A DNA stretch of 64,000 nucleotides from Agrococcus lahaulensis DSM 17612 (GTDB lineage: Bacteria > Actinomycetota > Actinomycetes > Actinomycetales > Microbacteriaceae): NCBI RefSeq assembly GCF_000425105.1, contig NZ_AULD01000016.1:1-64000 (forward strand), given 5' to 3'. Of the stretch, positions 25,585-34,937 are shown piece after piece. The notes beneath the pieces are model-generated. The model saw only the letters and a program-made list of their open reading frames with translations, did no database searches and was not told the origin of the DNA. Position numbers and translations under genes: made by a program. How positions within the stretch are numbered: the stretch's first letter is position 1; each line of letters opens with the position of its first letter.

Positions 25585-25611
25585 GAGCCCGGGCGCGCCG
25601 CGCCCGGGCTC
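25585..25611 (+). terminator. Hairpin terminator before alaS
   Basis: GAGCCCGGGCG / CGCCCGGGCTC, a perfect 11-bp stem with a 5-nt loop. It separates the 59-residue gene from alaS. Confidence 0.75.
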
Positions 25612-25646
25612 GTCATGCCCCGCTGGGGCCGGAGAGACCTGACCGA

Positions 25647-28304
25647 ATGCAGACCGCAGAGATCCACCGCCGCTTCCTGGAGCACTTCGAGCGCCGCGAC
25701 CACCAGATCGTGCCGTCGGCGCCGCTCGTGAGCGACGACCCGGCGATCATGTTCACGATCGCCGGCATGGTGCCGTTCATCCCCTACCTCTCGGGCCGCG
25801 TGCCCGCGCCGTGGCCGCGCGTCGCGGACGTGCAGAAGTGCATCCGCACGAACGACATCGAGGAGGTCGGCCGCACGCCGCGGCACGGCACCTTCTTCCA
25901 GATGGCCGGCAACTGGTCGTTCGGCGACTACTTCAAGCGCGAGGCGATCGTCTGGGCGTGGGAGCTGCTGACCGGCTCCGAGGCCGACGGCGGCTACGGC
26001 TTCAGCCCCGACGACCTGTGGGTCACGGTCTTCGAGACCGACGACGAGGCGGAGCGGCTCTGGATCGAGTCGACCGACGTCGACCCCGCGCGCATCCAGC
26101 GCCTCGGCCTCGAGGACAACTACTGGATGACCGGGCAGCCGGGCCCCGCAGGCCCCGACTCCGAGATCTTCTTCGACCTCGGCCCCGAGCACGGCCCCGA
26201 CGGCGGGCCCGCGACCGGCAGCGACCGCTACGTCGAGATCTGGAACCTCGTCTTCATGCAGGACGAGATCGCCGACGTGCGCTCGAAGACCGAGTTCACG
26301 ATCGTGCGCGAGCTGCCGCGCAAGAACATCGACACCGGTATGGGCCTCGAGCGCGTCGCCTTCCTCAAGCAGGGCGTGCAGAACATGTACGAGATCGATC
26401 AGGTGCGGCCCGTGCTCGACCTCGCGAGCGAGCTCTCGGGCCGCCGCTACGGCGCCGACGCCGAGGACGACGTGCGGATGCGCGTGGTCGCCGACCACGT
26501 GCGCTCGTCGCTCATGCTCATGGGCGACGGCGTCACGCCCGGCAACGACGGCCGCGGCTACATCCTGCGCCGCCTCATGCGCCGCTCGATCCGCTCGATG
26601 CGCCTGCTCGGCGTGCACGAGGCGACCTTCCCGACCCTCTTCCGCGCGAGCTTCGACGCGATGTCGACCGCCTACCCCGAGCTCGAGCAGTCGTTCGGCC
26701 GCATCGAGCGGATGGCGATCGCCGAGGAGGAGACCTTCCTCAAGACCCTCGAGGCCGGCTCGACCGTGCTCGACCTCGCGATCCAGGGCGTCCGCTCCGA
26801 CGCGGGCCACGTCGTGCCCGGCAAGACCGCCTTCCTGCTGCACGACACGTACGGCTTCCCGATCGACCTGACGATGGAGATCGCAGAGGAGGCGGGCCTC
26901 GAGGTCGACCGCTCGACCTTCGAGACGCTCATGAGCGAGCAGCGCACGCGCGCGAAGGCCGACGCGAAGTCGCGCCGCCGGCAGCTCGCCGACCTGTCGG
27001 TCTACGCCGACCTGCGCGCGAAGGGCGAGACGGCGTTCCTCGGCTACGACGAGCTCGAGGCCGACGGCGAGGTCATCGGCATCATCGCCGACGGCGCGTC
27101 GGCGCAGACCGCGGGCGTCGGCCAGGAGGTCGAGGTCGTGCTGACCGCGACGTCGCTCTACGCCGAGGCGGGCGGCCAGGACAGCGACCAGGGCCGGCTC
27201 ATCGGCGCGGGCTTCGAGGCCGACGTGCTCGACGTGCAGCGCCCGGTCGCGGGCCTCACGAGCCACATGGTGCGCGTCACCTCGGGCGAGATCGCCGTCG
27301 GCGACGTCGCGCGCTCCGTCGTCGACGAGCGCTACCGGCGCGGCGCCAACCAGGCGCACTCCGCGACCCACGTCGTGCACGCGGCGCTCCGCCAGCTGCT
27401 CGGCCCCGACGCGGCGCAGTCGGGGTCCTACAACAAGGCCGGCTACATGCGGCTCGACTTCTCGTGGTCGAGCGCGCTCTCGCACGACATGCGGCAGGAG
27501 CTCGAGGGCATCGCCAACTCGGCGATCCGCGACGACCTGCCCGTCGAGACGCGGCTCATGCCGCTCGACGAGGCGAAGGCGCTCGGCGCGATGGCGCTCT
27601 TCGGCGAGAAGTACGGCGACACGGTGCGCATGGTCGACATCGGCGGCCCGTGGTCCCGCGAGCTGTGCGGCGGCACGCACGTCGACGCGTCGAGCCAGAT
27701 CGGCCTCATCTCGATCACGAGCGAGGCGAGCGTCGGCTCGACGAGCCGTCGCGTCGAGGCGGCGGTGGGGGCGGATGCGTTCCGCCAGCTGGTCGCGGAG
27801 CGCACGCTCGTGAGCGAGCTCACCGGCATGCTCAAGACCCCGCGCGAGCAGCTGCCCGGACGCATCGAGGAGCTCGTGCTCTCGCTCAAGGCGGCCGAGA
27901 AGCGCATCGCCGAGTTCGAGTCGAAGCAGCTCGCGTCGCGCGTGCAGCCGATCGCCGATGCCGCGACGCGCGTCGGCGACGTGCTGCTCGCCGCCGTCGA
28001 CCTCGGCGCGGTCGGCTCGCAGGACGACCTGCGCTCGCTCGCAGGCCAGGTGCGGGAGCGCCTCGGCGCCGAGGCCGCGGTCGTCGCGATCGGCGGCGCC
28101 GTCGACGGCAAGCCCGCGATCGTCGTGGCGACGAACGACGCGGCCCGCCGCGGCGGCGCCGCGGCCGGACCGCTCGCGAAGGCGGCGGCCGCGGTGCTCG
28201 GCGGCGGCGGCGGCGGCAAGCCCGACATGGCCCAGGGCGGCGGGCAGGACGCGAGCGCGATGCCGCGAGCGCTCGAGGCCGTGCGCGAGGGGCTCGGCCG
28301 CTGA
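25647..28304 (+). CDS. alaS: Alanine--tRNA ligase
   Basis: An 885-residue class II synthetase for tRNA-Ala. N-terminal catalytic core (1-240) with IMFTIAGMVPFIPYL and GRTPRHGTFFQMAGNWSFGDY; middle tRNA-recognition region; editing domain (about 560-700) with zinc motifs HSATH and CGGTH; C-terminal DHHA1 oligomerisation domain with a glycine-rich GGGGGGKPDMAQGGG end. Full length. A GGAGAG Shine-Dalgarno precedes the ATG. ruvX starts 14 nt after the stop, the usual alaS-ruvX-mltG-aro order of actinobacteria. Confidence 0.98.
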   Translation: MQTAEIHRRFLEHFERRDHQIVPSAPLVSDDPAIMFTIAGMVPFIPYLSGRVPAPWPRVADVQKCIRTNDIEEVGRTPRHGTFFQMAGNWSFGDYFKREAIVWAWELLTGSEADGGYGFSPDDLWVTVFETDDEAERLWIESTDVDPARIQRLGLEDNYWMTGQPGPAGPDSEIFFDLGPEHGPDGGPATGSDRYVEIWNLVFMQDEIADVRSKTEFTIVRELPRKNIDTGMGLERVAFLKQGVQNMYEIDQVRPVLDLASELSGRRYGADAEDDVRMRVVADHVRSSLMLMGDGVTPGNDGRGYILRRLMRRSIRSMRLLGVHEATFPTLFRASFDAMSTAYPELEQSFGRIERMAIAEEETFLKTLEAGSTVLDLAIQGVRSDAGHVVPGKTAFLLHDTYGFPIDLTMEIAEEAGLEVDRSTFETLMSEQRTRAKADAKSRRRQLADLSVYADLRAKGETAFLGYDELEADGEVIGIIADGASAQTAGVGQEVEVVLTATSLYAEAGGQDSDQGRLIGAGFEADVLDVQRPVAGLTSHMVRVTSGEIAVGDVARSVVDERYRRGANQAHSATHVVHAALRQLLGPDAAQSGSYNKAGYMRLDFSWSSALSHDMRQELEGIANSAIRDDLPVETRLMPLDEAKALGAMALFGEKYGDTVRMVDIGGPWSRELCGGTHVDASSQIGLISITSEASVGSTSRRVEAAVGADAFRQLVAERTLVSELTGMLKTPREQLPGRIEELVLSLKAAEKRIAEFESKQLASRVQPIADAATRVGDVLLAAVDLGAVGSQDDLRSLAGQVRERLGAEAAVVAIGGAVDGKPAIVVATNDAARRGGAAAGPLAKAAAAVLGGGGGGKPDMAQGGGQDASAMPRALEAVREGLGR

Positions 28305-28318
28305 GCGGCGCGACGACC

Positions 28319-28789
28319 GTGCGACGGGGCATCCGGATCGGCGTCGACGTGGGCCGCGCCCGCGTCGGCGTCGCCCGCTGCGATCCCGACGGGCTCCTCG
28401 CGACGCCCGTCGAGACGATCCAGCGCGCCGACGTCGACGTCGTCGCGCGGCTCGCCGCGATCGCGGCCGAGCTCGGCGCGATCGAGGCCGTCGTCGGCCT
28501 CCCGATCTCGCTCTCGGGCGGCGACACCCCGAGCACGCAGGACGCGCGCGACATCGCCGCGGCCCTCGCGACGGCGATGCCGGTGCGGCTCGTCGACGAG
28601 CGGCTCTCGACCGTCACGGCATCCGCCGGCATGCGAGCCGCCGGCCGCTCGTCGCGCCAGCAGCGCGCGAGCATCGACCAGGCTGCAGCGGTCGTGATCC
28701 TGCAGCACGCACTCGACAGCGAGCGATCGGCCGGGCGAGCGCCCGGCGAGCTGCTCGGCGACGGCGGCGCTGCCGCCACGGAGGACTGA
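28319..28789 (+). CDS. ruvX: Holliday junction resolvase-like protein RuvX (YqgF family)
   Basis: A 156-residue RNase H-fold nuclease linked to pre-16S rRNA 5'-end processing. Motifs: IGVDVGRARVGVARCDPDG with the first catalytic Asp, VVGLPISLSGGDTP, VRLVDERLSTVTA with Glu, and a C-terminal SIDQAAAVVILQHAL with the last Asp. The GTG at 28319 is taken as start because similarity begins at RRGIRIGVD. Overlap-free but tightly spaced after alaS; mltG follows 1 nt after its stop. Confidence 0.95.
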   Translation: MRRGIRIGVDVGRARVGVARCDPDGLLATPVETIQRADVDVVARLAAIAAELGAIEAVVGLPISLSGGDTPSTQDARDIAAALATAMPVRLVDERLSTVTASAGMRAAGRSSRQQRASIDQAAAVVILQHALDSERSAGRAPGELLGDGGAAATED

Positions 28790-28790
28790 C

Positions 28791-29867
28791 ATGGCAGGAC
28801 GTCGAGCCCGCGCGCGGCAGGCGCGCAAGCGGCGCCGCATCATCGGCTGGAGCATCGCGCTCGTCGCCGTCATCGGCATCGCGGTCGCGGCCGCGGTCAT
28901 CGTCCCGCGGCTCGCCGACCGCTTCAGCGGGCCCGAGGACTTCGCCGGCCCCGGCACGGGCGAGGTCGTCGTGCAGGTGCAGCCGGGCGACAACGGCTAC
29001 GCCGTCGCCCAGACCCTGTACGAGCAGGGCGTGATCGCGAGCACCGAGGCGTTCACCGACATCCTCATCGCCGACCCGTCGATCCAGCTGCACCCCGGCG
29101 CCTACCGCGTGCAGCTCGAGATGTCGGCGCAGGGCGCGCTCGACGCGATCCTCGACCCGGCGAACAAGGCCGAGCTGCGCGTCACGGTGCCCGAGGGCTT
29201 CACGCTCCCGCAGGTGTACGAGCGGCTCGAGCGCGACCTCGGCATCCCGCAGGCCGAGTTCCTGCAGCTCGAGAGCGACCTCGCGCGCTTCGACCTGCCG
29301 GCCGATGCCGTCACGCTCGAGGGCTGGCTCTTCCCGGCGACCTACACGTTCGACGAGGGCGTCACCGCCGAGGGCGTGCTCGAGGCGATGATCGCGCGCC
29401 AGGTGCAGGCGCTCGACGCGGCCGGCGTCGCGGAGGCCGACCGCCAGCGCGTGCTGACCTTCGCGTCGCTCGTGCAGCGCGAGGCGCGGCTGCCGGAGGA
29501 CTTCGGGCGCGTCGCCCGGGTGTTCCAGAACCGGCTCGACATCGGCATGCGCCTGCAGTCCGACGCGACCGTCGCCTATGGCACCGGCAACCTCCACGTC
29601 GTCACGACGACGGCCGAGGAGCGCGCGGACGCCGACAACCCCTACAACACCTACGCGCGGCCGGGCCTGCCCGTCGGGCCGATCGGCGCGCCCGGCGACG
29701 TCGCGATCCAGGCGGCGCTCTCGCCGACCGAGGGCGACTGGCTTTACTTCGTCACGGTGAACCCCGACACGGGCGAGACGGTCTTCTCCGAGACGCTCGC
29801 CGAGCACAACGTCGCGGTGCAGCAGTTCCAGCAGTTCCTGCGCGACAACCCCGGCTGGGGCGGGTGA
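28791..29867 (+). CDS. mltG: Endolytic peptidoglycan transglycosylase MltG
   Basis: A 358-residue membrane-bound enzyme that cuts nascent glycan strands and sets their length. A short basic cytosolic segment (1-18), one helix (about 18-40), a LysM-like/YceG region with VQPGDNGYAVAQTLYEQGVI, and the YceG core with LEGWLFPATYTF, the catalytic Glu in FASLVQREARLPEDF, VFQNRL, MRLQSDATVAYGTG and NPYNTYARPGLPVGPI. All family blocks are intact. ATG start with an upstream GGAGG in the ruvX end. aroE follows after 1 nt. Confidence 0.97.
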   Translation: MAGRRARARQARKRRRIIGWSIALVAVIGIAVAAAVIVPRLADRFSGPEDFAGPGTGEVVVQVQPGDNGYAVAQTLYEQGVIASTEAFTDILIADPSIQLHPGAYRVQLEMSAQGALDAILDPANKAELRVTVPEGFTLPQVYERLERDLGIPQAEFLQLESDLARFDLPADAVTLEGWLFPATYTFDEGVTAEGVLEAMIARQVQALDAAGVAEADRQRVLTFASLVQREARLPEDFGRVARVFQNRLDIGMRLQSDATVAYGTGNLHVVTTTAEERADADNPYNTYARPGLPVGPIGAPGDVAIQAALSPTEGDWLYFVTVNPDTGETVFSETLAEHNVAVQQFQQFLRDNPGWGG

Positions 29868-29868
29868 C

Positions 29869-30717
29869 GTGGCGGCCGGCGCGCTCGCCGCGAGCCGCCG
29901 GCTCGCGGTCGTCGGCTGGCCCATCGAGCACTCGCTCTCGCCCGTGCTGCACGGCGCGGCCGCCCGGGAGCTCGGGCTCGACTGGCGCTACGAGCGCCGC
30001 CCGGTGCGGGGCGGCGAGCTCGCGGGCTTCGTCGACGTGCTCGACGCGGCATGGCTCGGGCTCTCCGTCACCGCGCCGCTCAAGCGCGAGGCGGCGCTGC
30101 TGGCGAGCTCGCTCGACGAGCGGGCGCGGCTGACCGGCGCCGCGAACACGCTCCTGCTCGGCGCCCGCGCGCGAGGCTGGAACACCGACGTCGGCGGCAT
30201 CGTGCGCGCCTTCGCCGGCGCGGGGCTCGAGGCGGCCGCGACCGGAGCGATCGTCGGGGCGGGGGCGACCGCGGCGTCGGCGCTCGTCGCGCTCGCCGAG
30301 CTCGGCGCCGGCAGCATCGCCGTCGCGCTCCGCAGCCCGGCGAAGGGCGCCGAGCTCGTCGCGCTCGGCGAGCGGCTCGGCGTCGAGGTCGCCCTGCAGC
30401 CGCTCGGCGACCCGCTGCCCGCCGTCGACGCGGCCGTCTCCACCCTCCCCGCCGCGGCCGACGTCGTGCCTGCCTTCGCGCATCCGCCCTCGAGGCTCCT
30501 CGATGCCGACTACGCGCGCGCGGGCGGGTCTCGCTACCGCGGCGCGGTGCCCGCCGGCGCGCTCGTCGACGGCCGCGAGATGCTGCTGGGGCAAGCCGTG
30601 CTGCAGGCGCGGATCTTCACGGCGGGCGACGTCGCGTCGCAGCTGCCCGACGAGGAGCGCGTCGTGGCCGCGATGCGGTCGGCGCTCGCGGCCGCGACGG
30701 GTCTGGAAGAATCGTGA
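29869..30717 (+). CDS. aroE: Shikimate dehydrogenase
   Basis: A 282-residue NADP-dependent enzyme reducing 3-dehydroshikimate to shikimate. Substrate domain: [19 protein letters not shown] (Ser pair for shikimate), [10 protein letters not shown] with the catalytic Lys, AANTLL and GWNTDVGG with the catalytic Asp. The nucleotide domain has [13 protein letters not shown] (glycine-rich loop GAGATA). The C-terminal segment [19 protein letters not shown] is typical. The Lys neighbourhood reads TAPLK rather than the commoner TMPLK/TVPLK. GTG start coupled to mltG; overlaps the possible GTG of aroC. Confidence 0.95.
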   Translation: MAAGALAASRRLAVVGWPIEHSLSPVLHGAAARELGLDWRYERRPVRGGELAGFVDVLDAAWLGLSVTAPLKREAALLASSLDERARLTGAANTLLLGARARGWNTDVGGIVRAFAGAGLEAAATGAIVGAGATAASALVALAELGAGSIAVALRSPAKGAELVALGERLGVEVALQPLGDPLPAVDAAVSTLPAAADVVPAFAHPPSRLLDADYARAGGSRYRGAVPAGALVDGREMLLGQAVLQARIFTAGDVASQLPDEERVVAAMRSALAAATGLEES

Positions 30718-30719
30718 GC

Positions 30720-31907
30720 ATGCTGCGCTGGCTCACCGCCGGGGAATCCCACGGCCCCGAACTGCTCGCCCTCCTCGAAGGGCTGCCCGCGGGCGTGCCC
30801 GTGACGGCGGAGGCGATCCAGGCCGACCTGCAGCGCCGCAAGCTCGGCGCGGGCCGCGGCGCGCGCATGAAGTTCGAGCAGGACGAGCTCTCGATCTCGG
30901 GCGGCGTGCGCCACGGGCTCAGCCAGGGCGGCCCGGTCGCGCTGCGCATCGGCAACACCGAGTGGCCGAAGTGGCAGGAGGTCATGAGCGCCGCGCCGCT
31001 CGAGGGCGAGCTCACGGGCGCCCGGGCCGCGAAGCTCACGCGGCCCCGGCCCGGCCACGCCGACCTCGTCGGCATGCAGAAGCACGGCTTCGACGAGGCG
31101 CGCCCCGTGCTCGAGCGCGCGAGCGCCCGCGAGACGGCCGCGCGCGTCGCGCTCGGCGCCGTCGCGCGCGCGCTCCTCGCCGAGCTCGGCGTCCGGCTCG
31201 TGAGCCACACGCTCTCGATCGGCCCCGTGCGCGTGCCCGACGGCGCGCCGCTCCCGGTGCCCGACGACGTCGACCGGCTCGACGCCGACGAGCTGCGCTG
31301 CAACGACCCCGCGACGAGCGCCGCGATGCTCGCCGAGGTCGAGGACGCCCGTCGCTCGGGCGACACGCTCGGCGGGATCGTCGAGGTGCTCGCCTACGGC
31401 CTGCCGCCGGGCCTCGGCTCCTACGTGCACTGGGACCGCCGCCTCGACGGCCGGCTCGCGCAGGCGCTCATGAGCATCCAGGCCATCAAGGGCGTCGAGG
31501 TCGGCGACGGCTTCGAGACCACCCGGCGGCGGGGGAGCGTCGCGCACGACGAGCTGCTCGTCGGCGACGACGGCGTGCGTCGCGAGACCGGCCGCGCGGG
31601 CGGCATCGAGGGCGGCATGACGACCGGCGACCCGCTCCGGGTGCGCGCGGGCATGAAGCCGATCGCGACCGTGCCGCGCGCGCTGCGCACGGTCGACGTC
31701 GCGACGGGCGAGGCCGCCCAGGCGCACCACCAGCGCAGCGACGTGTGTGCCGTGCCCGCCTCTGGCGTCGTCGCCGAGGCGATGGTCGCGCTCGTGCTCG
31801 CCGACGCGATGCTCGAGAAGTTCGGCGGCGACTCGGTCGCCGAGACCCGGCGGAACCTCGAGGCGTACGTCGCCGCGATCCCCGAGCGCCTCCGCACGCT
31901 GCCGTGA
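30720..31907 (+). CDS. aroC: Chorismate synthase
   Basis: A 395-residue FMN-dependent enzyme that makes chorismate from EPSP. Signatures: [88 protein letters not shown] and the C-terminal [21 protein letters not shown] prefer the ATG at 30720, where similarity begins, over the in-frame GTG at 30714 that overlaps the aroE stop; both are close to GGAAG. Overlaps aroK by 4 nt. Part of the compact aroE-aroC-aroK-aroB run. Confidence 0.97.
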   Translation: MLRWLTAGESHGPELLALLEGLPAGVPVTAEAIQADLQRRKLGAGRGARMKFEQDELSISGGVRHGLSQGGPVALRIGNTEWPKWQEVMSAAPLEGELTGARAAKLTRPRPGHADLVGMQKHGFDEARPVLERASARETAARVALGAVARALLAELGVRLVSHTLSIGPVRVPDGAPLPVPDDVDRLDADELRCNDPATSAAMLAEVEDARRSGDTLGGIVEVLAYGLPPGLGSYVHWDRRLDGRLAQALMSIQAIKGVEVGDGFETTRRRGSVAHDELLVGDDGVRRETGRAGGIEGGMTTGDPLRVRAGMKPIATVPRALRTVDVATGEAAQAHHQRSDVCAVPASGVVAEAMVALVLADAMLEKFGGDSVAETRRNLEAYVAAIPERLRTLP

Positions 31908-32461
31908 CCGGCGGCGCGGCCCCGTCGGGTGCGGCACCGCGACCCGGCGACGAGGCGAGCGACCGGCCGCCGATCGCGCTCATCGGGCCGATGGCCGCCG
32001 GCAAGACCTCGCTCGGCCGCAAGCTCGCGAGCCGCATCGGCCGCACCTTCGCCGACACCGACCGCCTCGTGGTGCTCGAGCACGGGCCGATCCCCGAGAT
32101 CTTCGCCGAGCACGGCGAGCCCGCCTTCCGCCGCTGGGAGGCCGAGGCGGTGCAGCGCGCGCTCGTGCCGGGCACGGTCGTGGCGCTCGGCGGCGGCGCG
32201 GTGCTCGACGAGGGCTCGCGCGAGCTGCTGCGCTCGGCGACGGTCGTGCTCGTGACGGTCGACGAGCGCGCCGCCGAGCGCCGTCTCGCGGGCGGCGCCC
32301 GGCCGCTCGTCGCGGACGGCATCGACGCGTGGCGTCGCATCGCGGCGGAGCGCGAGCCGCTCTACCGCTCCCTCGCCGACGTGACCCTCGACACATCCAG
32401 GACCCCGATGGCCCGCCTGCTCGACGAGCTGCAGGCCTGGCTCGCCGACCGCGAGCTGTGA
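31904..32461 (+). CDS. aroK: Shikimate kinase
   Basis: A 185-residue P-loop kinase that phosphorylates shikimate. About 25 unconserved residues precede [20 protein letters not shown] (Walker A GPMAAGKT); then [13 protein letters not shown] (shikimate-binding Asp), [27 protein letters not shown] (glycine-rich shikimate site) and [11 protein letters not shown] (lid Arg). The GTG overlaps the aroC stop; a later start is not obvious. aroB follows 16 nt downstream behind AAGGAG. Confidence 0.96.
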   Translation: MTGGAAPSGAAPRPGDEASDRPPIALIGPMAAGKTSLGRKLASRIGRTFADTDRLVVLEHGPIPEIFAEHGEPAFRRWEAEAVQRALVPGTVVALGGGAVLDEGSRELLRSATVVLVTVDERAAERRLAGGARPLVADGIDAWRRIAAEREPLYRSLADVTLDTSRTPMARLLDELQAWLADREL

Positions 32462-32477
32462 CCGCGAAGGAGACCCC

Positions 32478-33542
32478 ATGACCACGATCCGCGTCGAGAC
32501 CGATGCCCCCTACGAGGTGCACGTCGGCCGCGGCGTGCTCGTCGAGCGCCTCCGCGCCTCGCTCGGCGACGCGCAGCGCCTGCTCGTCGTGCACCAGCCG
32601 GCGATGAGCCGCGTCGCCGACCACCTGAAGGCCGAGCTCGACGGCGTCGAGGTGCTGCTCGCCGAGGTGCCGGACGCCGAGGCGGCGAAGCGCATCGAGG
32701 TCGCGCAGTTCCTGTGGCAGATCATGGGGCAGGCGGAGTTCACGAGGACGGATGCGGTGCTCGGCCTCGGCGGCGGCGCCGTCACCGACCTCGCGGGCTT
32801 CGTCGCCGCGACGTGGCTGCGCGGCGTGCGCGTGCTGCAGGCGCCCACGAGCGTGCTCGGCATCGTCGACGCCGCGGTCGGCGGCAAGACGGGCATCAAC
32901 ACCGAGCAGGGCAAGAACCTCGTCGGCGCCTTCCACCACCCCGCGGTCGTGGTCGCCGACCTCGAGCTCGTCGACTCGCTGCCGCGCAACGAGCTCCTGA
33001 CGGGCTTCGCCGAGATCGTGAAGGCCGGCTTCATCGCCGACCCGCGCATCCTCGAGCTGCTCGAGGGCTCGTTCGACGCGGCGACCGACCCGACGGCGCC
33101 GGAGTTCGAGGAGGTCGTCGCGCGCTCGATCGAGGTGAAGGCGCGCGTCGTCGCGAACGACTTCCGCGAGCGCGGGGAGCGCGAGTTCCTCAACTACGGC
33201 CACACGCTCGGCCACGCGATCGAGCACACCGAGCGCTACCGCTGGCGCCACGGCGCGGCCGTCTCGATCGGGCTCGTGTTCGCCGCCGAGCTCTCGCGGC
33301 TCGCCGGCCGCCTCCCCGAGGCCGTGGTCGACCGGCACCGCGCGATCCTGCAGTCGCTCGAGCTGCCGACGACCTACCCCGTCGGGCGCTGGCAGACGCT
33401 GCTCGGCACGATGCGCAAGGACAAGAAGGCGCGCGGCTCGATGCTGCGCTTCGTCGTGCTCGACGATGTCGCGAAGCCCCGCATCCTCGAGGGCCCGGAC
33501 GACAGCCTGCTGTTCATGGCCTACCAGTCCCTCGCCGACTGA
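32478..33542 (+). CDS. aroB: 3-dehydroquinate synthase
   Basis: A 354-residue NAD- and zinc-dependent enzyme that cyclises DAHP to 3-dehydroquinate. NAD-binding GLGGGAVTDLAGFVAATWLRG, PTSVLGIVDAAVGGKTGIN, the zinc-binding Glu/His set in TGFAEIVKAGFI and LNYGHTLGHAIEH, and KKARGSMLRFVVL. Full length. Shine-Dalgarno AAGGAG lies before the ATG. It is the last gene before the 20-bp repeat arrays, which separate it from aroQ. Confidence 0.98.
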   Translation: MTTIRVETDAPYEVHVGRGVLVERLRASLGDAQRLLVVHQPAMSRVADHLKAELDGVEVLLAEVPDAEAAKRIEVAQFLWQIMGQAEFTRTDAVLGLGGGAVTDLAGFVAATWLRGVRVLQAPTSVLGIVDAAVGGKTGINTEQGKNLVGAFHHPAVVVADLELVDSLPRNELLTGFAEIVKAGFIADPRILELLEGSFDAATDPTAPEFEEVVARSIEVKARVVANDFRERGEREFLNYGHTLGHAIEHTERYRWRHGAAVSIGLVFAAELSRLAGRLPEAVVDRHRAILQSLELPTTYPVGRWQTLLGTMRKDKKARGSMLRFVVLDDVAKPRILEGPDDSLLFMAYQSLAD

Positions 33543-33558
33543 ACGGTCACTCCCGCGC

Positions 33559-33658
33559 GTGAGCGGCGCCCGCGGTGGGTGAGTGGCGCCCCCGGTGGGT
33601 GAGTGGCGACGTCGGTGGGTGAGTGGCGGCGTCGGTGGGTGAGTGGCGGCTCGCGTGC
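33559..33658. repeat. Left 20-bp tandem array, 5 units
   Basis: Five contiguous 20-bp units beginning at 33559, 33579, 33599, 33619 and 33639. The conserved half is GTGAGTGGCG (GTGAGCGGCG in the first), followed by a variable triplet pair and CGGTGG (first four units; the fifth is degenerate). The core is the reverse complement of the core of the right array. Confidence 0.95.
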
Positions 33659-33700
33659 GAGCGCAGCGACGATGCCAGCCACGGCGCTGCGGTCGCGGAG

Positions 33701-33860
33701 GCGCCAGTGACTCGCGGGAGGCGCCACTGACCTGCGGGAGGCGCCACTGACCTGCGGGAGGCGCCACTGACCTGCGGGAGGCGCCACTGACCTGCGGGAG
33801 GCGCCACTCACCTGCGGGAGGCGCCACTCACCTGCGGGAGGCGCCACTCGCGCTCGCGGG
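33701..33860. repeat. Right 20-bp tandem array, 8 units
   Basis: Eight contiguous 20-bp units starting every 20 bp from 33701. Units 2-5 (33721-33800) are identical, GCGCCACTGACCTGCGGGAG; units 6-7 differ by one base (GCGCCACTCAC...); units 1 and 8 are degenerate. Perfect copies in the middle and worn edges suggest growth by unequal exchange or slippage. CGCCACTCAC is the exact complement of the left-array core GTGAGTGGCG. Confidence 0.97.
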
Positions 33861-33875
33861 GCGGCGCGGGTCGGG

Positions 33876-33881
33876 CAGGAT
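33876..33881 (+). promoter_or_regulatory. -10-like box of aroQ (leaderless start)
   Basis: CAGGAT followed by GGGGGC (6 nt) and ATG at 33888, the same layout as other leaderless genes here. The repeat arrays lie immediately upstream, covering the -35 region. Confidence 0.45.
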
Positions 33882-33887
33882 GGGGGC

Positions 33888-34322
33888 ATGCGCATCCTCG
33901 TCCTCAACGGGCCCAACCTCGGCCGGCTCGGCACGCGCGAGCCCGAGGTGTACGGCACCGCGACGATCGCCGACATCGCCCCGCTCGTCGAGGCGGCCGG
34001 CTCGCTCGAGCGGCGCGTCGAGGCCGACGTGCGGCAGACCGACGACGAGGCAGAGCTCGTTCGCTGGATCCACGAGGCGGTGGATGCGCGCACGCCCGTG
34101 ATCCTGAACCCGGCGGCGTTCACGCACTACTCGTACGCGCTGCGGGACGCGTGCGCGCAGCTGCAGGGCGTCGCGCCGCTCGTCGAGGTGCACATCTCGA
34201 ATCCGCACGCGCGCGAGACCTTCCGCCACACCTCGGTGATCTCGGGCGTCGCGACGGGCGTCATCGCCGGCTTCGGGCTCGAGGGCTACCGCCTGGCCGC
34301 GGCTGCGATCGTCGGCCGCTAG
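33888..34322 (+). CDS. aroQ: 3-dehydroquinate dehydratase, type II
   Basis: A 144-residue dodecameric type II dehydroquinase. Active-site residues are present: Asn10/Arg-containing loop [17 protein letters not shown] with catalytic Tyr22, Asn74 in [17 protein letters not shown], and catalytic His102 in [12 protein letters not shown]. The block after Asn74 reads AAFTHYS rather than the common GAYTHTS, a mild divergence in a substrate loop. It completes the shikimate steps between AroB and AroE. It is set off from aroB by the repeat gap; its TAG stop forms part of the efp -10 box. Confidence 0.96.
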   Translation: MRILVLNGPNLGRLGTREPEVYGTATIADIAPLVEAAGSLERRVEADVRQTDDEAELVRWIHEAVDARTPVILNPAAFTHYSYALRDACAQLQGVAPLVEVHISNPHARETFRHTSVISGVATGVIAGFGLEGYRLAAAAIVGR

Positions 34323-34325
34323 ACT
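34320..34325 (+). promoter_or_regulatory. -10 box of efp, sharing the aroQ stop codon
   Basis: TAGACT; its first three bases are the aroQ stop (34320-34322). The predicted leader to the efp ATG is about 44 nt. Confidence 0.55.
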
Positions 34326-34375
34326 CGTTCGTCGGCCCCGCGGGGGTCCCAGCACGCACCACGGAACGGAACCCC

Positions 34376-34936
34376 ATGGCAACCACGAACGACATCAAGA
34401 ACGGCGCGGTCCTCAACCTCGACGGCCAGCTCTGGAGCGTCATCGAGTTCCAGCACGTCAAGCCGGGCAAGGGCGGCGCCTTCGTCCGCACGAAGCTCCG
34501 CAACGCGCGCAGCCAGAAGGTCGTCGACAAGACCTTCAACGCCGGCACGAAGATCGACTTCGCGACCGTCGACCGCCGCGACTACCAGTTCCTCTACAAC
34601 GACGGCACCGACTTCGTGTTCATGGACAACGACACGTACGAGCAGCTGCCGATCCCCGCCGACATCGTCGGCGACGCCTCGAAGTACCTGCTCGAGAACG
34701 GCACCGCGACCATCTCGATGCACGAGGGGGAGGCGCTCCAGGTCGAGCTGCCCGCATCCGTCGTGCTCGAGATCACGTACACCGAGCCCGGCCTGCAGGG
34801 CGACCGCTCGAGTGCCGGCACGAAGCCGGCGACCGTCGAGACGGGCGCCGAGATCCAGGTGCCGCTCTTCGTCGAGCAGGGCACGCGCATCAAGGTCGAC
34901 ACGCGCGACGGCAGCTACCTCGGCCGCGTCAACTGA
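34376..34936 (+). CDS. efp: Elongation factor P
   Basis: A 186-residue factor that rescues ribosomes stalled at polyproline. Domain I carries the loop VKPGKGGAF with Lys32 at the tip; domains II and III follow, ending with the conserved [18 protein letters not shown]. The loop is of the PGKGG type; no modification gene (epmA, earP, ymfI) is seen in the window, so its modification state is unknown. ATG start behind GGAACGGAA. nusB starts 1 nt after the stop, the common efp-nusB pair. Confidence 0.98.
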   Translation: MATTNDIKNGAVLNLDGQLWSVIEFQHVKPGKGGAFVRTKLRNARSQKVVDKTFNAGTKIDFATVDRRDYQFLYNDGTDFVFMDNDTYEQLPIPADIVGDASKYLLENGTATISMHEGEALQVELPASVVLEITYTEPGLQGDRSSAGTKPATVETGAEIQVPLFVEQGTRIKVDTRDGSYLGRVN

Positions 34937-34937
34937 C

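Larger units (their letters stand above)
33543..33887. other. 345-bp non-coding gap between aroB and aroQ
   Basis: The gap contains two arrays of 20-bp tandem repeats facing each other (33559-33658 and 33701-33860), a 42-bp spacer with a small inverted repeat CGCAGCG/CGCTGCG (33662-33668 and 33685-33691), and the CAGGAT -10 box of aroQ at 33876-33881. I see no gene in it; open frames across the repeats are produced by the repetition itself. Confidence 0.85.

Noticed and set aside
25585-25611. Regulatory riboswitch or T-box in front of alaS
   Set aside because: Only a simple 11-bp terminator hairpin is visible; there is no specifier loop or T-box sequence, and the leader after it is about 35 nt.
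33547-33827. Minus-strand open frames across the repeat arrays encoding a periodic peptide ([19 protein letters not shown] type)
   Set aside because: The peptide is only the translation of the 20-bp DNA repeat (period 60 bp = 20 codons). There is no start context, and the same array is open in other frames.
33559-33860. CRISPR array
   Set aside because: The 20-bp units are contiguous with no unique spacers, occur in two orientations, and no cas genes are present.
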